Positions 1-11,878 of a stretch of 64,000 bases of DNA are shown here, in pieces (within the stretch, counting starts at the first letter, position 1; each line of letters begins with the position of its first letter). The position numbers were made by a program, and so were the translations under genes. The notes beneath the pieces are model-generated. The model was not told the DNA's origin. It ran no database searches and saw only the letters and a program-made list of their open reading frames with translations. The DNA lies in contig NC_049991.1 of NCBI RefSeq assembly GCF_000003815.2, positions 12,451,123 through 12,515,122 of the forward strand. Reading direction: 5' to 3'. Source of the DNA: Branchiostoma floridae. Taxonomy: Eukaryota; Chordata; Leptocardii; Amphioxiformes; Branchiostomatidae.

Positions 1-451
1 AGAGCTGAAGCTCTGTATCACATTGGTCTCCGAGTCACTCTGGTGGAGATCTGATAGTTTGCCTTCTTCCATGTTCTCCTTAATATGGTGCAGACTGGTA
101 CACTGATCATTATGTAACGGTCCAAACTGTGCTAAGTACGCAACTGTACTAAGTAAGTTGTACATGGGTTTGGCAGGCAAATGTTTTCATGTTGTTGGAT
201 AGCTACTTTGTACTCCATGATAAATCATAATTACCTATGTTATAATCTACCTAAATATATTTTGTCATGTCCTCTTGTGTGTATGGCCAGGAAGAGAATG
301 ACTTTTGAGCCTTTTCTCCAGCGAAGTGCCGAGCAAGTGTGTGTCCTTTATTGCATCTTTACTTCCATATATACTAATACCAAGGGGGCGATTGATTGAA
401 CCACAGAGGCCAGATCAAGTTATTAAAACATTATGTTTTACACTTTTGTAG
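1..451. other. Upstream of Ly6 gene A; no exon recognised
   Basis: This stretch lies upstream of the first stalk exon that can be seen. I searched it for a short signal-peptide exon ending in phase 1, as found in the two related genes on the minus strand. No ATG here opens a hydrophobic peptide that ends at a GT donor in the right phase. The first exon is therefore probably to the left of the window. Confidence 0.5.
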
Positions 452-3379
452 CGGTGGCCGCTGGAGTGGATGCAGCTTCAACAGTTGCGGCCACGACTGC
501 TGCAGGTGCAGCAACGACTGCTGCAGCTGCAGCCACGACTGCTGCAGCAGGCGCAGCGACTACAGCAGCTGCAGGTGCAGCGACTACAGCGGCTGCAGGT
601 GCAGCTACAACTGCCGCAGCTGGAACAGGAGCCAACAATGCTGCTACGACAGCTGGAGCTGGTGCCACGACCGCTCAGGTATAAAGTCAAAGCTCAAGTT
701 TTGTTATGTAATGTGATAAGTTCGACAGTAGTGTGATACTGTGTTTTTGTCTGTTCTCTTCAATCACTTTCTATAAACCAGAGAAAAGAATGTCAACAAA
801 AAGAATGTAGAATTCAATGGTTTGGTTTAAAAATACTTTAACATAAAACGTTGTCGACTTGTTGCCACAGTATACAACCACTGTCAGCAACGGACCCTGG
901 CACCCAGCTTGAGGATGATGGAAATTATTTTCTCTTCTAACGTTCCTCTCGTTGTTCTTGTTCTAACAGACACCAGTGTCCTGCCTGTCCTGTAACGAAA
1001 CACACGCGGGCTGTGAGAATGCGACGGACGCCTACAACAACACCATCACGTGCACAGGGGGATGCTGGGTAGGTCGATTTCCTTTTCCCGATAAGAGGAA
1101 TGAAATGAGCCATGCCACGGAGGTACAGAAGAATAGTAGCCAGTTAACTTCTTCTATGTGAGTTCAACTTTAGTCTTAGTCTAGATGCAAACCCTAGCGT
1201 ATTTGGCGTAGACAACACACAACGGCTACCAAAGGTAGGAAACACCATGTTATGTTTCGCCTTGTATGCAAAGCGACATTTAAGTGTCTTTTTGGAAGGT
1301 TTCTGTAGCCTCCGTGGATCGGTGGTCTAATTGTAGAAATTGGACTCGTAGTGTCTATAGTATGCTAGTGGATCGAGTCGGCCGGCCAGAGGGTTCATTT
1401 CCTTACCGTGACGGTTTCTGCATTTGTACCAAGAAAGAATGTTTATCACTGTTTTTAAATGCATTACTACAAATGAATAACATACAGTAAGAGATGAGCC
1501 ACCTTGTTTCCCCCGCAGGTGTACCGTGAAGAGACCAGCAGTAACGCCGTGACGTACTCCCGGGGGTGTGGAAGAAGCGACACAAGCGACACAGCCTGTC
1601 AAACCGAGCACCAGAGCGAACGCTGTATGACCGTCTCCGGCGTTAACGTAAAGCCCCGGTCACAAAGCGCGTACGATTCCTTGCGATTCCTTCCGATGCG
1701 CAGGATAATCGCAGTGCGACGTAAGTCGGAAGAAAATCGGAAGCAATGGTTTAAGTATATAAAGCCGTGGTCACAAAGCGCGTAGTGGATCGTACGATGA
1801 GGTCATAAGAGCGTGCCTGTGTCAATCGCAGTGAATCATAGTAAATCGGGGAGCGTCGTATGGCGAAAAATAGAGCTGAAATGGATTTTGAACATGTTCA
1901 AAATTTCGCTATCGTCGTAAGGTTTTATTTGCCCCCATAGCAGAGTTCAATTACGGCAATTTTTGTCTACTGATGAGGTTATAGATTTATGATTTTTTAG
2001 TATGTTGTGATGGTTTCAGTTTTACCTGATATTGTCGATATTGACGAAAAGGGGAAATATATCAGTCGCAACTGCCACAGTCGCAACCAGAGAACAGCGC
2101 GTCACGCACAGGTGATGCAGACAATAGTTTGATCGCTTCATGCACGTGAGTTTATAATTAGATCAAATCTCAGCTCTCGTCGGTCTTGGCACTCTTGGGT
2201 CAGTTTACCATAATCGTAATAACCATGGGGACAACTCGAACATAAAGGCAGGCTCTATGAGTCGGAAATATATATGATATAATGCTTATCATTTGATTTT
2301 TGTATGATGGCATCTTTTTGTTGATAGCATATCATGATACGATCTTCGAAAGAGCCTGACACGTAGAGCCGGCAAGCAGGCCGAGATAACCATACAAGTA
2401 CTCACGCTTGATTTGAACTTTTGCTTGTAATATTGTTGTCATGGTCTTTTTTAATTTATTTTTACAGTTAAAGATATTATAGGAAGGTATTTAACAGCTA
2501 CGTCCACATGTTTGTTGGTTAAAGAAGCACAAAAGCGGTCAGACGGCTATACAGAAGAGACACAAGTGAAAAATCGTGCGATGCTGGAAAAATTTTGAAC
2601 ACCATCCGATGCGTTGCGATGGCTTGCGATGCTTACGATTTTGTTGCGATGTACTGCGCTCATCGTACGATATGCGGAATAGTCCATCGCAAGGAATCGT
2701 ACGCGCTTTGTGACCGGGGCTTTAGTAAACGGCTTTCAAGCAGGTGGCATGGCGCTATAGTATTAAGCTGACTTAATATCATGACAAAGCTGTGAAAAAA
2801 TACAGATGTTCAAATCTGTTGAAATTGGTTTAAGGTTAAATTAGAGTTTAAGGAATTGGCATGAAAGTTTATCTACGTCGGTGAATAACATTATAGTTCT
2901 GGTAAACATTTCAGAGTCAGTTTAAAGTGTTCATAGCAATTGGGTTGAGAAGAGACCTTGAGAAGAAGTCCTAATAGAGTCCTAATTTCTTATGTCAAGG
3001 ACGTTTGAACCTACCATGATAGTAATTTGGCGTTAACATATGCACCATTAGCAACGAAAGATGAAAGCTCCTTGCGTGAAATTATTTAGTCTTAATTCTT
3101 AATGGTCTTATACGTCATAATTCTTGAAACATTCAAACAATTTTTATTGCGTCTAGTGTTTCATGTGAATTCCTCAGCTAGCTAGCAATGTTGTTGTTGA
3201 AGTGCTAGACTAACATGATAATACCATCTCCTCCCCAGGTCTGTCGTCGCTGTTGTACTGCGGCAAACTGTAACCACGCGGCCCTCATGCTGACTGGGAA
3301 GGCGACGGCGGCACACGTCAGCTTCGGCGTTCTCATGGCGTCACTCGTCATGGTCGTGTTCGCACGGGAGTCTGCCTAG
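452..3379 (+). CDS. Ly6/uPAR-like protein A with Ala/Thr-rich mucin-like stalk (5'-partial)
   Basis: Four exons are visible: 452-678 (stalk), 970-1068, 1519-1647 and 3239-3379 (stop TAG). All introns are GT-AG, and the three domain exons join in phase 0. The stalk exon enters in phase 1, as in the two paralogues, so a short signal-peptide exon is missing, probably left of the window. The visible product is about 197 residues. The first 75 are almost all Ala, Thr and Gly in repeats such as AAAGAATT. A cysteine-rich domain follows, starting CLSCNET and ending VCRRCCTAANCN. It has twelve cysteines, and the final CC...CN is the Ly6/uPAR hallmark. The last 25 residues are mainly hydrophobic (SFGVLMASLVMVVFA), which suggests a GPI signal. 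N-glycosylation sites NET, NAT and NNT are present. It is probably a surface or secreted mucin-like three-finger protein; ligand and role are unknown. A transposon lies in the last intron. Confidence 0.8.
1649..2724. mobile_element. Non-autonomous DNA transposon (about 1.07 kb) with terminal inverted repeats
   Basis: The left end (from 1651, AAGCCCCGGTCACAAAGCGC) is repeated inverted at the right end (to 2722), and the match extends to nearly 40 bases. A TA dinucleotide flanks each end (1649-1650 and 2723-2724). This would fit a TA target-site duplication as in Tc1/mariner-like elements, but it is only two bases. A diverged second copy of the end motif lies just inside, near 1762-1795. Both arms are rich in short GCGATTCC or TGCGATG subrepeats. 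There is no long ORF inside. The element sits entirely in the last intron of Ly6 gene A and starts at the second base of that intron. Confidence 0.75.
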
Positions 3380-4724
3380 CGTCATGCGACGTCATACCAA
3401 CCGTGAAGACGTCACATCATATGTGACATCGTCATACATATATGTCTGAATAGGAATTAGTAATTTAAATTGACGACTGTTCTAGAAAGCTGACGAGGGC
3501 TGGGATGACCCTTTTTTTTACAGAGAGGGTGGCTTATAGAAAAATAATGATTATTTTATTCCTATCAGATTTTATCTAAACAGCGCAATGCAACAGAAAG
3601 ACATGATATGATCAGCAATGTACATATATACCTCTAATATCCCCTCGGCACACATCTGAACTGAGCTGCTGTAAGTGTGCTGTAGGTATAGAAAATGTGT
3701 AAGATGATTTGAATTTCAATGTTTGACGAAAGTTTGAATTGCTAACATGTAACCCTGTCCGGGGATAGTATATGTTACATGTTCTGACTTCCAGAGAAGT
3801 CTATTTTATATGTTCATACTGTACACATAGCAGGCCTTGTGACAGGTGACGGGATGAATCGACATTGCTTTGTACTCATTCAACGGAGAAGACTAAACCC
3901 TAGACTAGTACGTTACACCTGTCCGTACTTTCAAAAGAGTACGCGAAAGAGTTATCACACTAGGATTGTGCAGTACAAAACAACTTGGCCTTTCGTTAAT
4001 TAACTTAAGCATGTTGTTGCCACAGTATTACCTGACGACCAAATAGTGTCATGAAAAGTAAAACTCCTGAAAACGACATTTCTCTGATACAAGGCATACG
4101 ATGACGTCACATTGAAGGTTGATATTTGCTGTACATGTACATAGGGTGGACTGACAATAAAGAAATATATTATGTTAATGTGTGTTTGACAGCTTAAAGA
4201 TGATGGCACTCATCTTCTTATTTGAGTTTAGATAGTGACTGATTGGGTTTGCGACAGGGCAAGGGTGTTTTGTGTAACGCCTTTGGACAGGTTACAGGTT
4301 TCTTTTGTCCCTTAGGTCTAATGTTTCGGTAGCTTCTGCTTTGTATTACACCTTTTATTTGCTTTGGTGACAGCAAAGAGTTTTGTTATGAAGATAAAAC
4401 CTCCTTGGTGACAGGAATATATGATCGTTTCATATTCCGATTGACGCGAGTTTTAAGTTTCTGTATCCCTAGGCCTGTTTGACAGTTTTTGTCAGATCTC
4501 AGCTATTATTATTAGCGATTATTTTCCACATTTAAAGCGAAAAAGACCCACTGTAAAACTCCTTGTGAACTAACTGCCCATGCAATGATATGTAAATCAC
4601 TCGCACTACGTTGCAAAGCGCCACCATACCGTTTGCGTGGGAATTGAACTTTCCTAGGGTCAAATCATGCACCCGAACGGACGTTCACCTCTGGGCGTTC
4701 GCATTGATTGTGCAGTAAGTCAGT
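3380..4724. other. 3' region of Ly6 gene A and promoter region of the P450
   Basis: No coding sequence is evident. An AATAAA at 4156-4161 could be a polyadenylation signal for Ly6 gene A, but it lies almost 800 bases after the stop. No convincing TATA box is seen ahead of the P450 start. Confidence 0.4.
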
Positions 4725-5452
4725 ATGGTGGGTGTAGGTTTGTTTTCCTTCGTGACGATGGATCTACAGACGCTCTTGTTTCTCCTCCTGCTTGTCATGG
4801 TGATCGTCCTGGTTGTCCGTCAGAGGAGACGTCGTCTGAACCTTCCCCCCGGACCCCGGGGTTTTCCTATCGTGGGGAACCTGTTCAGCATGCGTCCCAG
4901 CAAACTGCTGGCCAACATGGCGGCCTGGCGTCAGCAGTACGGAGATGTGTACAGTCTGAGGCTGTTGAATAGGATCGTTGTTGTGCTGTACGGGTGAGTG
5001 AAAAGGTTATTGGAATAAAGTAGTCTCTTCGAGCGCGCATGTTGCACCCCTGCGTAGTGTATGCGTGAATGTGCGTGTTTGTGTGTGTGACAGTAGTGTC
5101 ACAGGTTTGTGTGTACGTGCGTGCGTGTGTTTGTGTGTGTCTAGCTCTGTCTGTATGTATGTACATTTCGAAGCTAAAATAGTAATTGTTACATTAGGAC
5201 TAGGTCCCTACGAACCCATCGCATACAGGTGTGTTCCCACGCATTGCGTTGCTGGTTCTGCATGTTGATATACTCGTGTGAGCCTCACATGATCTCACAT
5301 GACTGTTGATACAGCGTCATATGGTATATAAGGTCACGATGCAGTAGTTACATAGTTACATAGTACGGCGGGTTTGTTTTATCATACCGATGGTAGAACG
5401 ATGTGTGTGCTTCTGTATATGTATAAATGTGTCTATATGTGCATGTATGTCA

Positions 5453-5511
<59 letters not shown>

Positions 5512-5641
5512 GATATGTTTGTGTCAGTGTGTGTCGATATGTGTGTGCCAGTGTGTGCGCGTGTTTGTGTGTGTGTGTGTTTGTGTGGGTTTATGTATAT
5601 GTGTGTGTACACTCGTCTGTGTCTTGCTGTGTCTTAATATA

Positions 5642-5712
<71 letters not shown>

Positions 5713-7735
5713 GCGTGCGTCCGTGCGTGTGTGAGCGTTTGTTTGTGTTTAATAAGATCTCAATCTCCTGCTTGTTGGACCAACAAAAACCAACAGTTGC
5801 TTTGTTGTCCTTTTATCTAGACACAAGCCAATCCACGATGCTCTTGTCAAACAAGCGGACATATTCTCAGACCGCCCTCCCATCAGGATCCTCAGACGTG
5901 ACCCCGGTACGATTACGCTGTATATTTTGTGCGACTCTATACACTATTGTGGCATAGAAATATCAAAATTTTCTTGGTATGTAGTTTAATTAAAAGGGCA
6001 GGGAAATAAATTTACAGCCACAAATGTTGATAGAGTTCCTGTTGCTTTCATTCAGGAAACTTCATATAAGTACATATCTGCTTCACTGTTTTTTAACAAC
6101 ACAAAACATTTGTCCAATACTGTGGTCCCATTTGATTGTAGCTTCGCTGTATTGGCAAACATTCCGCAATATACATTATTGTGTGTGTGTAACGTACACG
6201 TGAAAAGGACGGTGAAATTGACATCTTTGCGCGTGCCTTGTATATGCAATGATGTTTGATGATGTTTCTGACATGGGGAGAAGAGATGCTATCACAATTA
6301 AACCCAGGGGTGGTATTAGGGTCACATCTTGAAGTGACCTTCGGGTCTTGTTTCGTGGTGAAGTATGAAGTAGAAAAAAAATCTTCTTGTTATAAACACA
6401 GGGTTGGTCATGGCTCGTTACGGAGAACATTGGGCGGAGAGGCGCCGTTTCGCGTTGTCAGCCCTCCGACAGTTCGGCATGGGCAGACGCAGTGCAGAGG
6501 GAAGGATTCGGGAAGAGGCGGCGGCCTTGTGCACCGCTATAAGGTCTCTGGATGGAGCACAGAGGGACATATCCCACCTCTTGGGTAACGCGGTCTCAAA
6601 CATCATCTGCTCCATGTCGTTTGGGAACCGCTTCGAGTACGACGACGCAGAGTTTAAGCGTCTTTCCCACGCGTTTGCCTACCTCGTCGGCTCCAACAAC
6701 AGAAGCATTCTTGCCTTGGTTCGTCAATTTATCATGCCGTACTTGCGTAAGCTGCCCATGATGGGAAACTGGCGGAGTTACGGTATAAAACAGAACGACT
6801 ACGTCATAGACTTCATCATGAAAAGTGCGAAAGAACACAAGGAAACTTTCGACAAGTCTGACATCAGGGACATCATCGACGTGTTCTTAAGCGAAGGCGA
6901 CGGCAGTCGACAAGTCTGACATCAGGGACATCATCGACGTGTTCTTAAGCGAAGGCGACGGCAGTGAGAAGGGCAATGGCGTAAACGAAGAGGCGCTTGG
7001 CACTATCATCAGAGATCTCTTCATCGCCGGTTCCGAAACCACGGCGACAACCTTGAGGTGGGGTCTACTCTACACGGCACTGAACCCAGACGTGCAGACC
7101 AAAGTGCAGGAAGAAATTGACCGCGAGTTTGCGTCGCACGCTCCGCCGTGGTCTGAGCGCGGAAGACTGCCGTACACCGAAGCGACCATCATGGAAATCC
7201 AGCGCATACGCCCGATCGTGCCGCTGAATATTTTCCACGGCAACACCAGCGCCACTACACTGTACGGGTATGACATACCGGCCGGTACATACATCATTCC
7301 CAGTCTCTGGTCGGCCATGATGGACCCGAAAGTGACACCAGAACCCGAGGAGTTCCGACCAGAAAGGTTCCTGGACGACGAGGGGAAGGTGGTGAAGCCG
7401 GAATGGTTTCTACCATTTTCCGCAGGTACATGTTTATGTTTATCTTCTTCAGATTTCTCAAATTTATCAACAGGATGCATTTGGAATAGAGGAATGTTTG
7501 TTTTCCACTAATATGTTTTTGTTCCCTTTTTTTCTGTATCGGCGTAGGTCGGCGACGGTGTTTGGGAGAACAACTTGCCAAAATGGAGCTGTTCCTTTTC
7601 TACACCAGCCTGTTGCAGCACTTCACCTTCAAACTGCCAGACGGCGCCCCTGCACCGCCAATGGACGGCAGTCTTGGATTTGTCTTGTCTCCACCCGCGT
7701 ATGACATATGCGCCGTTCCCAGACACTCTTCATAA
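4725..7735 (+). CDS. CYP2-clan microsomal cytochrome P450, reading frame broken by a 58-bp duplication
   Basis: Haem-thiolate monooxygenase of the endoplasmic reticulum; the substrate is unknown. Exons are 4725-4993, 5821-5906, 6402-7425 and 7548-7735 (TAA). Phases 2, 1 and 1 at the joins all agree. Exon 1 encodes a hydrophobic anchor, a basic stop-transfer RQRRRR and the hinge [13 protein letters not shown]. Translation could start at 4725 or at ATG 4758, where the anchor begins MDLQTLLF. Exon 3 encodes [10 protein letters not shown] (C-helix), the I-helix oxygen-binding AGSETTATT, the ExxR motif EIQR and PERF. Exons 3 and 4 together give the haem loop [14 protein letters not shown] with its Cys ligand. 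Without one copy of a 58-bp tandem repeat in exon 3 the product would be about 502 residues (491 from the second ATG), normal for the family. With it, the frame shifts and stops at 6917-6919. This is either a pseudogene allele or an assembly error. Confidence 0.88.
5459..5510. repeat. (GT)n microsatellite in P450 intron 1
   Basis: Uninterrupted GT dinucleotides for about 52 bases, within a wider GT-rich tract from about 5060 to 5740. The long cysteine/valine ORFs predicted across it are artefacts of the repeat. Confidence 0.97.
5649..5704. repeat. (GT)n microsatellite in P450 intron 1, second block
   Basis: A second uninterrupted GT tract of about 56 bases in the same intron, separated from the first by interrupted GT-rich sequence. 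Confidence 0.97.
6849..6964 (+). repeat. Perfect 58-bp tandem duplication inside P450 exon 3
   Basis: Bases 6849-6906 are repeated exactly as 6907-6964. The unit encodes the stretch around [15 protein letters not shown], between the G-helix region and the I-helix. Because 58 is not a multiple of 3, the second copy shifts the frame and brings in a stop at 6917-6919. No GT-AG intron would remove exactly one unit. Confidence 0.95.
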
Positions 7736-8699
7736 GAAGGACTAGTATCACTCAGACTGACGAAGTTTGAAGTAAAAAGAAATGATTAGTGTTATCATAA
7801 TGAAGGAATAAAGACCTTTATTGTAAATATATTTACCCACTGGGTTAAGTACAGGTCGTAACAAAATGATAGTTGACAGATACATGAAATATTTACAATG
7901 CCAAGCAACACATTTATATCATATTCTACTAAATATATCCAGTATTAAGTTTGGTTGACTTTATTGTGAAGCAATGTATTATTATATGATAAAATGAATC
8001 ATTAATTGTTACAGCATTTCAATTATGTGTTAACGTACACTTTATTCATTTGTTTATACACTAGGGTTTTTCCATAAAGCTATTTTGATATTCATTAGAT
8101 GTATTGCATGGCTAAGGCACACTTGAGACAAGCGAAATGATGTCATTGGTAATTGTAGATGACACATCATATCATCATTATCATGGTCATCACCATAGCA
8201 CACTCTTAATGTGATGACAACTCATAAATCATACATAGGCAGTGTTTTGTTATTATGAGACACTCATAAATTATTTGCAACTCCAGTAACCCCGCCCTAC
8301 TTTGTACACGTCTGTACAAAACATTGTCAAGGTCATGCCTTCGCCCAGTCGAGGAGAAGTAAACACAGGAGTTTATTTCGATATTTGCACTATCTACTGA
8401 AGACAACAATGACTGCAACCATATATACGTCTCGGAGAACTATTTCAGAGGGTAACAATGCTAACAAGTGCATTCTGTAAATTGTAAGTAAAGTAAAATT
8501 GAAACATACATGACGGTGCTCAATCTTGCGGAACGATGAAAACAATAAATTAACAATGATCTCTTTTGCAGCAGTGTTTTCATGTGGTCTTGACAACCAC
8601 GTAGGTCTTTCTCACGCTTGATTACTGAAATGTGTACGTTTGAGTGCTGCGCATATACATGAATGTGCCATCAAAGGTATGCTGTGTTTACCTACAGTA
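7736..8699. other. Intergenic region between the P450 and the convergent Ly6 gene B
   Basis: An AATAAA at 7807-7812, about 70 bases after the P450 stop, is a good polyadenylation signal. The rest is AT-rich, and I see no exon in it. The region also holds the 3' end of the minus-strand Ly6 gene B. Confidence 0.6.
7807..7812 (+). promoter_or_regulatory. Polyadenylation signal AATAAA of the P450
   Basis: Canonical hexamer 72 bases after the P450 stop codon, followed by a T-rich stretch. Confidence 0.65.
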
Positions 8700-11600
8700 T
8701 TAGTACAGAAGTATTCCAGCAACAAGTGGAATCAGGACGACAATGGCGGAGCTTCTGACTCCTGGCGCTGCGTTTCCTCCAGGTACGGTGAGACCAGCGT
8801 GGTTACAGCGGCTTGTAGCGCAGCACCTGCGACACACCTGTCGTAAAAAAAATACGTTGGCTAGGGTCCCTGTACGTCATATAAGTTATGTCACTAACAT
8901 TACTCTTGTGAGTGTGATACCTTTTTAGAAAAGGAGGCTTACAAAGCCTTTCTAGACTGTCAAAAAGAGGCAAACGGAAAAAGCGGACGTTCTGCTTCAG
9001 TGCCAAGGAAAGCTACCAAGGGGCCCAACATCGACCTTGAATTTTGTCTTTCCAAGACCTAACGTTACCTACAAACCAAATTTCATTAACAATCTATCCA
9101 GAGCTTCTGAAATTATGCTGTGACCTAAAAGATCTGGAAACGCAAAGTCACACTTTTCATGTAGATACCACATATACAAGTCATTAGAACCTAATTTCTT
9201 CACTCACTCACATTTCTATTTGGAAATTGTATGTCATGCCCGTTAAGATATCCTCATAGAAACAAAAAGTCACGAGTAGAAGAAGGTTACACGAAAAATA
9301 CCTCCACTGGGCTGTTGTCGGCGCTTGTACACATCTGGCTCTTTTGGTCCCCTCCACAAGTAGTCCCGCTGTCTTGATGAGCACAGCCTCGCTCCACAGT
9401 CACCGCTCCGGACGTTGTGTTCTCATTCCGAAACACCTGGAACAGATTGTAGTCATCTATATCATAACCATCCCACACACATTGTTAAGATAGCTGCCTA
9501 TCAATAGAGTTGCATTTATTGCCTCCATAGAATTGGAGTTATTGTTTTGGACGTGCTGCCTGTGTGTTTAAGTGTCTGTCTGCCTGTGTCTGTTTACGGA
9601 TATTTGTGGCCAGTATAACAAAAAACCTCCAGATGGATTACTTTACGTAACACCCATTGGCATAATACCGGTCGGCTTACTGCAATTTCTCAAGCAATGC
9701 TAATTTGGCAAATGATCAACGCATCATTTTCTCCAGTTACATGTTGCTGTTACAGCTTACCTTTGCCACTTCTTCTGTGTAAATTATTTTGTCTCTCTGG
9801 TCCTGCTAAAAACATAATATCGTAATTGGAACACACCGCGGAATTGCACGGAGAACGGGCGCGTGGTTGGAAGGGGGTGCACTATACCGGTCGAACGAAA
9901 CACGGCACAATTAACTGCCGCTATGTACCTTTATTCATCCTCTGTTGTTCCTTTCTTTCCTGTTAGTAGTTGCACAAAACAAAAATCTGCTTGAGCATAC
10001 AAAAAGTCATGAGAAAATGGGCGTATACTGACAAGAATTTTCATTTAATTTTGGTCCGTCACAACCGCTATGACGTAAAACTTTACTGCTGGCCGTAGCA
10101 TTAAAAATGGCGGGAAAATGGCGGCGTACGTTCAATTTGACCCATTCAGCCGTAGATCCGGGCTATTATGCAACGGTTCCTCACACTTTTACACGAGTTG
10201 TAGGTCACCAAAAGAAAATCAAGATTGCTGTTGAATCATGCTCGTCTTGTGCCGTGAGCACATGTGATTATTATCTACAAATCCAGCGATGAACGTGACA
10301 GTGTGTTTGTCCCACGACGAGCTCGCCTGCCCCGAAAATGACCTGAAAACTTTTGGCCTTGTTGTCTTCGAATGCATTGTTATCGATGCTTTGTAAATTA
10401 TGTATTGGACACCTAGAAGTGTGCATACCTCAGAAATAACTATTGTTGCATGTGTAGATCTCTTTAAGTTCCACTATTTTTAATCGACCGGTATAAGGCT
10501 TATGACCGGTATTATGCCAATGCATGTTACATTTCTTATGTGGGGGGGTCTTGGAAAGATGACGTCAAATTTGATTATGGTATTTGACGTTGTTGCCTTT
10601 GTTGTTACTTTCTTTTTGGCCACAAACCCTGTATAACAAATGATATCAACCCACCCAGCATCCTCCTCGGCACGGAACAGCTGCAGTGTAGGTTGCAGCT
10701 GCCATGCCACAGCTGTCAGTCTCGTTCCCAGTACAGCGTATGCACGTGACTATGTCCTGATAAGAATAAGAATTGATTTCTTTAAAGGCCCTAGATTTGA
10801 AAATAGCAACAATGTTCGATATTGCTGACAAACCTACAGAACACTTCACGGTGATGAAAACTAATCTTCTCATACATAAAATTTGATTTTTTTTCTTACA
10901 GGTCCTTCATCGTCCTTGAATGCACTATCTACTACACTTACATGGGTCATTGTTGTCACCACAGCAGTAGACGGTGGCTTGGTTGTGGCTGCAGTTGTAA
11001 TGTTTGACGGCGGGTGGGTTACACCTGTAGGCGGTGGTTGGGTTGTAGGTCGTGGTTGGGTTGTATCTGTAGGCGGTGGTTGGGTTGTACCTGTAGGTGG
11101 TGGTTGGCTTGTACCTGTAGGCGGAGGTTGGGTTGCACCTGTAGGTCGTGGCTGGGTTGTACCTGTAAGCGGTGGTTGGGTTGTACCTGTAGGCGGTGGT
11201 TGGGTTGTACCTGTAGGCGGTGGTTGGGTTGTACCTGTAGGTGGTGGTTGGGTTGTATCTGTAGGCGGTGGGTGGTTTGTACCTGTAGGCGGTGGTTGGG
11301 TTGTATTTGTAGGCTGTGGTTGGGTTGTATTTGTAGGCTGTGGTTGTGTTGTAATAGGATCCTGTCCTGACGTGAAGATTACACCTGTTGAATGGATGAA
11401 CAAATAACACAGGCATAAGCGATGCGCCTCTTGCTATTCCGGCGGAACTTCTGTTCCGTTTTCTGTTCCAGGCATCATTTAGGTAGATATACCTAACATG
11501 ATATCACATTTCTATCAGGGATGTTATTGTTGTAGTTCTTATCTTAAGTACTTTTAAGAAAATATAGAAAACATGTTATGCAAAAGAAGGCTTAGAGAAT

Positions 11601-11878
11601 GTCAACTGATATTTACATTTTTAAGCCTGAACTGACATGTTCCTTTTTCCACGAATACCGTGTACCACTTGTCAACGAAACTTCCCCTCAAACGTTCACA
11701 TTTCGAATTCTGCCAATGATATCACAAACGTTTTGTCTGCTATATTACCTTTCATCAAATTTACGCTTGAAATACGGAGGCAAAATCTTGAATCCACGTT
11801 TTTCTACACTAGAAATGTATGGACATACATACCAGAACTACTGATAAGCAGAAAAACAAAAACGCGCCCTGATGCCAT
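8700..11878 (-). CDS. Ly6/uPAR-like protein B with long Pro/Thr/Gln mucin-like stalk
   Basis: Complete five-exon gene: 11833-11878 (ATG), 10900-11366, 10655-10756, 9302-9436 and 8700-8837 (TAA). All junctions are GT-AG and the phases (1, 0, 0, 0) fit, giving 295 residues. Residues 1-16 (MASGRVFVFLLISSSG) are a signal peptide. Residues 17-171 form a stalk of about 16 eight-residue repeats of the TTQPPPTG type, a good substrate for O-glycosylation. Residues 172 to about 262 form the cysteine-rich domain, opening TCIRCTGNET and closing VCRRCCATSRCN, with the same twelve cysteines as genes A and C. The C-terminus (AIVVLIPLVAGILLY) is a hydrophobic tail with no charged end, as expected of a GPI signal. 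It probably acts at the cell surface or in mucus; ligand and role are unknown. A transposon lies in the third intron. Confidence 0.87.
9647..10530. mobile_element. Inverted-repeat DNA transposon (about 0.88 kb) in an intron of Ly6 gene B
   Basis: The left end carries GTAACACCCATTGGCATAAT and continues ACCGGTC. The right end carries the same 27 bases inverted, with two mismatches. A second, inner pair (ACCGGTCGA near 9889 against TCGACCGGT near 10484) makes the ends nested. No target-site duplication is clear. The 61-codon ORF inside (10107-10292) resembles nothing I know. The element lies between the exons at 9302-9436 and 10655-10756. Confidence 0.65.
10990..11345 (-). repeat. 24-bp coding minisatellite forming the stalk of Ly6 gene B
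   Basis: Units such as GGTGGTTGGGTTGTACCTGT (plus strand, about 24 bases with GTAGGC) repeat about 15 times with few changes. A period divisible by three keeps the frame and leaves several other frames open, which explains the spurious long ORFs on both strands here. The encoded unit is TTQPPPTG or a close variant. Confidence 0.92.

Noticed and set aside
5374-5957. Long Cys/Val ORFs across P450 intron 1
   Set aside because: They come from the GT microsatellites, which are open in several frames, and lie inside a well-supported intron.
6404-6919. Treating the first part of P450 exon 3 as a complete gene
   Set aside because: It has correct splice phase with upstream exons and is cut only by the 58-bp duplication; the downstream frame continues the same P450 domain.
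10883-11407. Gly/Val/Trp-rich plus-strand ORF and other frames over the Ly6 B stalk
   Set aside because: Shadows of the 24-bp minisatellite. The minus-strand Pro/Thr frame is the only one that joins a signal peptide and a Ly6 domain with correct splice phases.
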